A stretch of DNA of 10,672 nucleotides from Candidatus Omnitrophota bacterium (GTDB lineage Bacteria; Ratteibacteria; UBA8468; B48-G9; JAFGKM01). Shown here piece by piece: positions 6,254 through 10,672 of this stretch. Location of the stretch: positions 1 through 10,672 of the forward strand of contig JAMWCA010000034.1 of NCBI GenBank assembly GCA_023819545.1, given 5' to 3'. The stretch's first letter is position 1; every line of letters begins with the position of its first letter. The notes beneath the pieces are model-generated. The model saw nothing but the letters and a program-made list of their open reading frames with translations. It was not told where the DNA came from and searched no databases. Made by a program: the position numbers and the translations under genes.

Positions 6254-7460
6254 TTTTCACATTCATTCAAAATATAGTAGAGCGACGAGTAAAGATATGG
6301 AATTAGATGGACTTGTAAAATGGGCTAAATACAAAGGGATAAATCTTCTTGGCACAGGAGATATTACACATTTTTATTGGTTCTATGAATTAAAAAGGAA
6401 TTTGAAAGAGTCAGAAAGATTTGGAATATATAACTATGGTGGAATTGACTTTATTTTAACAGGTGAAGTATGTAATATTTTTGAAAAAAAAGGTGTTATA
6501 AAAAAAATTCATAATATAGTTTTTATTTCCTCTTTAGAAAAAGTTGAAAAATTAAATAAAAACCTTGAAAGATATGGTGACTTAAATGCTGATGGAAGAC
6601 CTATTTTACAACTTGAAGCAAAAGAACTTTTAAAATTAATAAAAGATGTTGATGAATTTGGATTTTTAGTTCCTGCTCATATTTGGACCCCTCATTTTTC
6701 TCTTTTTGGTTCTAATTCTGGTTTTGATGATATTGAGGATTGCTTTGAAGAAGTTACAGATGAGATATTTGCTCTTGAAACTGGTTTAAGTAGTGATCCG
6801 GAGATGAATTGGCGGCTATCAAAACTTGATAGATTTTCTTTAATTTCAAATTCAGATGCTCATTCTCCTTCAAGAATAGGAAGAGAAGCAAATATATTTT
6901 TTGATAAATTTGATTTTAAACAACTTATAGATATTCTAAAAAATAAAAATTTTAATATGACAGTTGAATATTTTCCTGAGGAAGGGAAGTATCATTATGA
7001 TGGACATAGAAATTGTGGTGTTTGTTTTTCACCAGAACAAACAAGAAAAAATAATTATATATGCCCTGTTTGTAATAGAAAGGTAACTGTTGGAGTGATG
7101 CACAGAGTGGAAGAACTTTCTGATAGAAAACCAAATGAAAAGCCGAAAAAATATGTTCCTTTTAAAAAAATAGTTCCTCTTGATCAGATAATAGGTAGCG
7201 TAATGAATAAGGAAGTTTCTTCTCAAATAGTTCAGAAGATGTACTTTGAGATTATAAATAGAATTGGTTCAGAGTTTTATATACTTTTAGATGCAAATGA
7301 AAAAGAAATTGAACATAAGATTGAAACTAAAGTTTTTGAAGGCATAAAAAAAGTAAGAAAAGGAGAAGTGAATATAAAACCAGGTTATGATGGAGAATTT
7401 GGTAAAGTTGAAATACCATTAGATTTAAATATAAAAGAAGAACAACAGTCCCTCTTCTAA
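6240..7460 (+). CDS. Endonuclease Q-like PHP-domain DNA repair nuclease
   Basis: A 406-residue protein with the layout of endonuclease Q, which in Thermococcales nicks DNA 5' of deaminated bases (uracil, hypoxanthine, xanthine) and abasic sites. The N-terminal PHP metallo-phosphoesterase domain shows 'DFHIHSKYSRATSKDM' (D5, H7, H9), 'GTGDITH' (38-44), 'LTGEV' (73-77), 'HNIVF' (91-95), 'PAHIWTPHF' (145-153) and 'SNSDAHSPSRIG' (D206, H208). Together these supply the metal ligands. Next comes a zinc finger, 'CGVC' (C259, C262) with 'CPVC' (C275, C278), and then the conserved C-terminal domain with 'PGYDGEFGKVEI'. The last five residues, QQSLF, resemble a bacterial beta-clamp-binding motif. The start at 6240 lies inside the HIT gene (14-base overlap) with a weak AGGGA six bases upstream, and begins exactly at the first PHP strand. 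EndoQ is well known in archaea and sparse in bacteria. A general PHP phosphoesterase is the less likely alternative. Confidence 0.85.
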   Translation: MYIADFHIHSKYSRATSKDMELDGLVKWAKYKGINLLGTGDITHFYWFYELKRNLKESERFGIYNYGGIDFILTGEVCNIFEKKGVIKKIHNIVFISSLEKVEKLNKNLERYGDLNADGRPILQLEAKELLKLIKDVDEFGFLVPAHIWTPHFSLFGSNSGFDDIEDCFEEVTDEIFALETGLSSDPEMNWRLSKLDRFSLISNSDAHSPSRIGREANIFFDKFDFKQLIDILKNKNFNMTVEYFPEEGKYHYDGHRNCGVCFSPEQTRKNNYICPVCNRKVTVGVMHRVEELSDRKPNEKPKKYVPFKKIVPLDQIIGSVMNKEVSSQIVQKMYFEIINRIGSEFYILLDANEKEIEHKIETKVFEGIKKVRKGEVNIKPGYDGEFGKVEIPLDLNIKEEQQSLF

Positions 7461-7468
7461 AAATTATA

Positions 7469-8671
7469 ATGAAAAATTTTAAAATCCTTGTAGTTAGTAA
7501 TGGTTACATTGAAGATATGATGGCATGTCAAATTGTAAAACATTTAAGAGAAATAGAACCTTCAATAGAATTTAAAGCACTTCCAATAGTAGGAGACGGG
7601 AGGTCTTATATTTTAGAAAATATAGAAGTTTTAGGCCCTTGCAAAAATTTACCAAGTGAGGGGCTGGTTCATTTCAGTATTAAATATTTAATAAAGGATA
7701 TTAAAAGTGGTTTAATTAACTGTTTGATTAAACAGATAGGAGTAATAATAAAAGAAGGGAAAAAATCAGATTTTATAATTGCTGTTGGTGATATTTTTCT
7801 TTGTGCTTTATGTGGTTTTTTTTCAAGAAAGAAAATTATTTTTGCTGCTACTGCCCAATCAATCTATATGAGTAGAATAGGGAAATTAAATTTGTGGTTA
7901 ATAAAACATTTTTCCAAGATTGTTTTTCCAAGGGACCAAGCAACTACAATTTTTTTTAAGAAATATCATATCCGAGCAGTTTATTTAGGTAGTTTAGCAA
8001 TGGACTGTGTTGAAATTACTGGTAAAAATTTTAATTTACTTGAAAATAAAAAAGTTATTGGAATGTTTCCAGGCAGAAGAAAAGATGCTTTTAAAAAAAT
8101 TGAGTATTTGCTGGAAATTATTGAAGAGATAATTTTTCAATCAAAAAAACAAGATTATGAATTACCTGGATTTATAATTTCAATTTCACCTGTTTTTAAT
8201 TTAGAGCAGTTTAATAAGATTTTTAATAAATTTGGATGGTTTTTTGAAAAAAGCAAAAAAGAAGTTCAAGAGCAGGGTATTATTGGATATCTAATAAAAA
8301 ATACAAATAAGGTTATTGTCTCAGATAAATTTGGAGATGTTATCCATAGGTCAAATCTTATTATAAGTTTTTCAGGTGTTTCAAATGAACAAGCAATAGG
8401 TCTTGGTAAACCTGTAATTACTTTCCCAGTTAGAGATAATCTTTATCCTTGGAAATATTTTGTTAAAAAACAAAAAAAATTATTAGGAGGATTTGTTTTT
8501 ACTTTACCATTTTGTAAAAAATTAATCACAGAAAAAATTTTTTCTTTACTTCATGATCCATTAATTGAAGAGAAGGTTAAAAAAATTGGAATTGAGAGAG
8601 TTGGACCAAAAGGAGCAGGTAAAAAAATCGCTTTATATATAAAAACCCAATTTTTAAATTCTTATAGTTAA
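7469..8671 (+). CDS. Lipid-A-disaccharide synthase-related protein (LpxB-like, TIGR03492-type)
   Basis: A 400-residue protein with the signature of the LpxB-related family found in cyanobacteria, Deinococcus-Thermus and Aquificae. It has 'SNGYIEDMMA' (10-19), 'ALPIVGDGRSY' (37-47), 'LGPCKNLPSEG' (55-65), 'FPRD' (153-156), 'LGSLAMD' (173-179), 'GMFPGRRKDA' (198-207), 'SGVSNEQAIGLGKPV' (302-316) and 'GPKGAGKKIA' (379-388). The second half resembles a GT-B nucleotide-sugar-binding domain. True LpxB joins UDP-2,3-diacylglucosamine to lipid X; this family is only related, and its reaction is not established to my knowledge. A glycolipid-forming transferase would fit the nearby glycosyltransferases (inference). 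It starts 8 bases after the endonuclease Q stop without a Shine-Dalgarno, so co-transcription is likely. No other lipid A gene is in the window. Confidence 0.8.
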   Translation: MKNFKILVVSNGYIEDMMACQIVKHLREIEPSIEFKALPIVGDGRSYILENIEVLGPCKNLPSEGLVHFSIKYLIKDIKSGLINCLIKQIGVIIKEGKKSDFIIAVGDIFLCALCGFFSRKKIIFAATAQSIYMSRIGKLNLWLIKHFSKIVFPRDQATTIFFKKYHIRAVYLGSLAMDCVEITGKNFNLLENKKVIGMFPGRRKDAFKKIEYLLEIIEEIIFQSKKQDYELPGFIISISPVFNLEQFNKIFNKFGWFFEKSKKEVQEQGIIGYLIKNTNKVIVSDKFGDVIHRSNLIISFSGVSNEQAIGLGKPVITFPVRDNLYPWKYFVKKQKKLLGGFVFTLPFCKKLITEKIFSLLHDPLIEEKVKKIGIERVGPKGAGKKIALYIKTQFLNSYS

Positions 8672-8703
8672 AAGGTTATATAAAAAAACACAAATTAAGT
8701 AAA

Positions 8704-8739
8704 TTGACATATTTTAATTGAAAAAGTTAAAATATTTTT
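8704..8739 (+). promoter_or_regulatory. Promoter with overlapping A/T inverted repeat
   Basis: TTGACA (8704-8709, perfect) and TAAAAT (8728-8733, 5 of 6) are spaced by 18 bases, with a start expected near 8740 and a Shine-Dalgarno plus ATG just after. This is one of the two best promoter candidates in the window. A perfect 9-bp inverted repeat, ATATTTTAA (8709-8717) and TTAAAATAT (8727-8735) with a 9-base loop, overlaps the spacer and -10 and is followed by TTTT. It could be an operator or, less likely given the A/T-only stem, a weak terminator for the upstream genes. Confidence 0.6.
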
Positions 8740-8745
8740 AAAAAT

Positions 8746-8751
8746 GGGAGG
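8746..8751 (+). promoter_or_regulatory. Shine-Dalgarno site for the GuaA-like gene
   Basis: GGGAGG lies 5 bases upstream of the ATG at 8757 and fixes that start. It is one of the strongest ribosome-binding sites here, in contrast to the missing sites at the genes of 1648, 2641, 5750 and 7469. Confidence 0.85.
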
Positions 8752-8756
8752 ATAAA

Positions 8757-9695
8757 ATGGCTAAATTTAGTGCTAAAAAATTTATAAAAGAAAGTGTTAA
8801 TGAGTTAATGAAAAAAATAAAAGATAAGAGGGCCTTAGTTGCAACTTCTGGTGGAGTTGATAGTACTGTTTGTGCCATTCTTGCAAAAATGGCAATTGGA
8901 GACAATTTAGTTGTTTTTTTTATTGATGATGGTTTAATGAGAGAAAAAGAACCAGAACAAGTTAGAGATTTACTTGCAAAAAAGGGGATAGATTTAGAAA
9001 TTTGGAATGTTGAAGATATATTTTTTGAAGCGTTAAAAGGTAAAATAGACCCTGAAGAAAAGAGAAAAGCATTTAGAGAAGCTTTTTATAAAGTATTAAG
9101 TCAAGCAGTAAGAAGTTATTCAGTAGATTTTTTAATTCAAGGAACTATTGCAGCAGATATTATTGAAACACAAAAAGGTATAAAAACACAACATAATGTT
9201 CTTTCTCAAATTGGAATTAATCCTGCCTTTTATGGATTAACAATACTTGAACCATTAAAAGAACTTTACAAACATCAAGTAAGACAGGTTGCTAAGGCAC
9301 TTGGATTACCTAAAAAGATATATGATAGAAAACCATTTCCAGGTCCAGGTTTAGCAACAAGAATTATAGGAGAAGTGACAAGAGACCGAGTTGAAAAAAT
9401 ACGAATTGCCACAAAGATTGTAGAAGAAGAACTTAAAGAAAAGAATATTTTTCAAGCGTTTCCTGTTTTACTTTCAGATAAAGCAACAGGCATAGTTGGA
9501 GGTAAGAGATTGTTAGGTGATATAATTTCAATCAGGGCTGTTAAATCTGAGGATGCTCTGACTGCTCAACCAGTAAAAATTTTGTGGAAGAGGTTATACA
9601 AAATAAGAGATAGAATTTTAAAAGAGGTTCCGGATGTTGTAAAAGTTGTATATGATATAACTCCTAAACCTCCAAGTACAATAGAATATATTTAA
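8757..9695 (+). CDS. Stand-alone GMP-synthase-type ATP pyrophosphatase (GuaA subunit B-like, divergent)
   Basis: A 312-residue protein matching the ATP-pyrophosphatase plus dimerisation halves of GMP synthase, without the glutaminase domain, as in the two-subunit archaeal enzyme. GMP synthase adenylates XMP and aminates it with ammonia. Visible motifs are the P-loop 'SGGVDST' (31-37), 'IDDGLMRE' (56-63), 'QGTIAADIIE' (128-137), 'RKPFPGPGLATRI' (191-203), and 'DITPKPPSTIEYI' at the end, which keeps the Lys and Glu of the usual KPPxTIE tail. Two blocks are unusual. The normal 'KSHHNVGGLP' lid is 'KTQHNVLSQIGINP' (143-156). The usual 'VGVxGDxRxYxY' segment is 'TGIVGGKRLLGDIISIRAV' (244-262). The enzyme may therefore be a GMP synthase variant or a related enzyme with another substrate. 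A promoter and Shine-Dalgarno precede it. The glutaminase partner is not in the window; the adjacent glutaminase is HisH. The superfamily call is firm, the exact reaction is not. Confidence 0.8.
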   Translation: MAKFSAKKFIKESVNELMKKIKDKRALVATSGGVDSTVCAILAKMAIGDNLVVFFIDDGLMREKEPEQVRDLLAKKGIDLEIWNVEDIFFEALKGKIDPEEKRKAFREAFYKVLSQAVRSYSVDFLIQGTIAADIIETQKGIKTQHNVLSQIGINPAFYGLTILEPLKELYKHQVRQVAKALGLPKKIYDRKPFPGPGLATRIIGEVTRDRVEKIRIATKIVEEELKEKNIFQAFPVLLSDKATGIVGGKRLLGDIISIRAVKSEDALTAQPVKILWKRLYKIRDRILKEVPDVVKVVYDITPKPPSTIEYI

Positions 9696-9724
9696 ACCTT
9701 TCAAGAATTAAAGTTGAAAAAGAA

Positions 9725-10333
9725 ATGATAGGAATAGTAAAATATGGGGCAGGGAATATTTACAGTGTTTTTTCTGCACTAAGATATTTAGGGGAAGAAG
9801 TAATTTCAATTGAAAATCCAAAGATATTAGATAGGGTTAATTTTTTAATTCTTCCAGGAGTAGGAAATTTTGCTTCAAGTATTGAAAATTTAGAAAAAAT
9901 GGACCTTTTAGAGAAAATAAGATATAAAATAAATGAAGGAATCCCATTTCTTGGTATCTGTTTAGGACTTCAACTTCTTTTTGATTGGAGTGAAGAAGGA
10001 GAAAAAAATGGTCTTGGGATTTTAAAAGGCAAGGTAGTAAGATTTAAAAGCAGAAGTATAAAAATTCCCCATATTGGATGGAACAAAGTAAAAATTTTAA
10101 AAGAAAGTTTATTGTTTAAAGATATTAAAGATAATTCATATTTTTATTTTGCACATTCTTATTATGTAAATACGCAAAAAGAATTTATTATTGGTAAAAC
10201 AAATTATGGAGTTGATTTTCCTTCTGTTATTCTTAAAGAAAATATTGTTGGAACACAATTTCATCCAGAAAAAAGTGGAACAGCAGGTCTTTTATTTTTA
10301 AAAAATTTTCTGGAGGGAAAATGGTTACAATAA
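9725..10333 (+). CDS. hisH: Imidazole glycerol phosphate synthase, glutaminase subunit HisH
   Basis: A 202-residue class I glutamine amidotransferase. HisH hydrolyses glutamine and passes ammonia to HisF, which makes imidazole glycerol phosphate and AICAR in histidine biosynthesis. The catalytic triad is present: C79 in 'GICLGLQLLF' (77-86), and H180 and E182 in 'GTQFHPEKSG' (176-185). The oxyanion strand 'LPGVGNF' (43-49) and the HisH-specific 'PHIGWN' (115-120) distinguish it from GuaA, TrpG and CarA glutaminases, and the length is normal for the family. It begins 29 bases after the GuaA-like gene with no strong Shine-Dalgarno and no clear own promoter, so it is probably co-transcribed. Its 3' end overlaps hisF by 13 bases, fitting equal production of the two interacting subunits. 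Confidence 0.96.
   Translation: MIGIVKYGAGNIYSVFSALRYLGEEVISIENPKILDRVNFLILPGVGNFASSIENLEKMDLLEKIRYKINEGIPFLGICLGLQLLFDWSEEGEKNGLGILKGKVVRFKSRSIKIPHIGWNKVKILKESLLFKDIKDNSYFYFAHSYYVNTQKEFIIGKTNYGVDFPSVILKENIVGTQFHPEKSGTAGLLFLKNFLEGKWLQ
10312..10317 (+). promoter_or_regulatory. Shine-Dalgarno site for hisF
   Basis: GGAGGG, three bases before the ATG at 10321 and inside the end of hisH, fixes the hisF start and its 13-base overlap with hisH. Confidence 0.8.
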
Positions 10334-10672
10334 GAATTATTCCGTGTCTTGATGTAAAAGATGGAAAAGTTGTAAAAGGTGTTCATTTTGAAAATCTCAG
10401 AGTTGCTGGAGATCCTGTTGAAAATGCTTCTTTTTACAGTAAAGAAGGAGCAGATGAAATTGCTTTTCTTGACATTAGTGCAACAATAGAAGGAAGGAAA
10501 ACAATGATAGATGTTGTGAGAAAAGTTGCAGATGTTGTTTTTATTCCTTTTACAGTTGGTGGAGGCATTTCTTCTATAGATGATATTGAGAAATTATTGT
10601 CAAATGGAGCCGATAAGGTTTCAATTAATACTGCTGCTGTAAAAAATCCTAAACTAATTAAACATTCAGCAG
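10321..10672 (+). CDS. hisF: Imidazole glycerol phosphate synthase, cyclase subunit HisF, 5' part only
   Basis: The first 117 residues of HisF, cut by the right edge; a full protein is about 250 residues. HisF is the (beta/alpha)8-barrel cyclase that uses ammonia from HisH to convert PRFAR to imidazole glycerol phosphate and AICAR. The N-terminus 'IRIIPCLDVKDGKVVKGV' (4-21) carries the catalytic aspartate D11. The barrel strands then follow as expected: 'GADEIAFLDISA' (43-54), 'FIPFTVGGGI' (74-83) with the phosphate-binding GGG, and 'GADKVSINTAA' (95-105). The second catalytic aspartate, near residue 130 in known HisF proteins, lies outside the window. A strong Shine-Dalgarno site and the 13-base overlap with hisH support the start and joint translation with its partner subunit. 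Further his genes may follow beyond the edge. Confidence 0.96.
   Translation, partial: MVTIRIIPCLDVKDGKVVKGVHFENLRVAGDPVENASFYSKEGADEIAFLDISATIEGRKTMIDVVRKVADVVFIPFTVGGGISSIDDIEKLLSNGADKVSINTAAVKNPKLIKHSA

Noticed and set aside
8709..8739. Hairpin followed by TTTT as an intrinsic terminator after the LpxB-related gene
   Set aside because: The 9-bp stem is only A/T and the T-run is four bases; it also overlaps the promoter of the next gene, so an operator or chance is more likely.
8672..8756. Purine riboswitch or other structured leader before the GuaA-like gene
   Set aside because: The leader after the promoter is under 20 bases, with no room for an aptamer.

Overview
The window is a densely packed, strongly A/T-rich stretch of what looks like a bacterial chromosome. 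All twelve genes are on the + strand. Both end genes run off the window: the 3' part of a CCA-adding enzyme on the left and the 5' part of hisF on the right. The longest non-coding gap is only about 110 bases. I saw no tRNA or rRNA gene, CRISPR array, insertion sequence or attachment site. The host cannot be named from this. Bacterial-type HisH/HisF, the CCA enzyme and a clamp-binding-like tail on a repair nuclease point to a bacterium. An endonuclease Q homologue, a stand-alone (archaeal-style) GMP-synthase-like ATP pyrophosphatase and a lipid-A-disaccharide-synthase-related protein suggest a deep-branching or uncultured, possibly thermophilic, low-GC lineage (inference).

Region 1 (1-5685) begins with the end of cca and continues with five glycosyltransferase genes. 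A GT4 enzyme is joined to cca by an ATGA overlap. After a gap with a good promoter candidate come two GT2 enzymes, an unrecognised protein with GT-A-like features, and a second GT4 that is a clear paralogue of the first. They probably build a surface glycan or glycolipid, but no flippase, polymerase, initiating transferase or sugar-nucleotide gene is visible here.

Region 2 (5750-8671) holds a HIT-family nucleotide hydrolase/phosphorylase whose 3' end overlaps a PHP-domain endonuclease Q homologue. Eight bases later follows the LpxB-related protein of unknown function. The HIT/EndoQ pair is probably translated together. The nuclease ends in QQSLF, which resembles a bacterial sliding-clamp-binding motif.

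Region 3 (8757-10672) starts behind a clear promoter and Shine-Dalgarno site. It carries the GuaA-type ATP pyrophosphatase (no glutaminase domain), then hisH and hisF, which overlap by 13 bases and encode the two subunits of imidazole glycerol phosphate synthase. The pyrophosphatase departs from ordinary GMP synthase in two normally conserved blocks, so its exact substrate is open.

The most interesting points are the endonuclease Q with a clamp-like tail beside a HIT gene, the divergent GuaA-like enzyme, the unassigned protein at 3714-4550, and an ATTTTAA/TTAAAAT inverted repeat seen in three intergenic regions. Two of those copies overlap candidate -10 elements. I found no wholly new multi-gene system that the sequence alone can prove.
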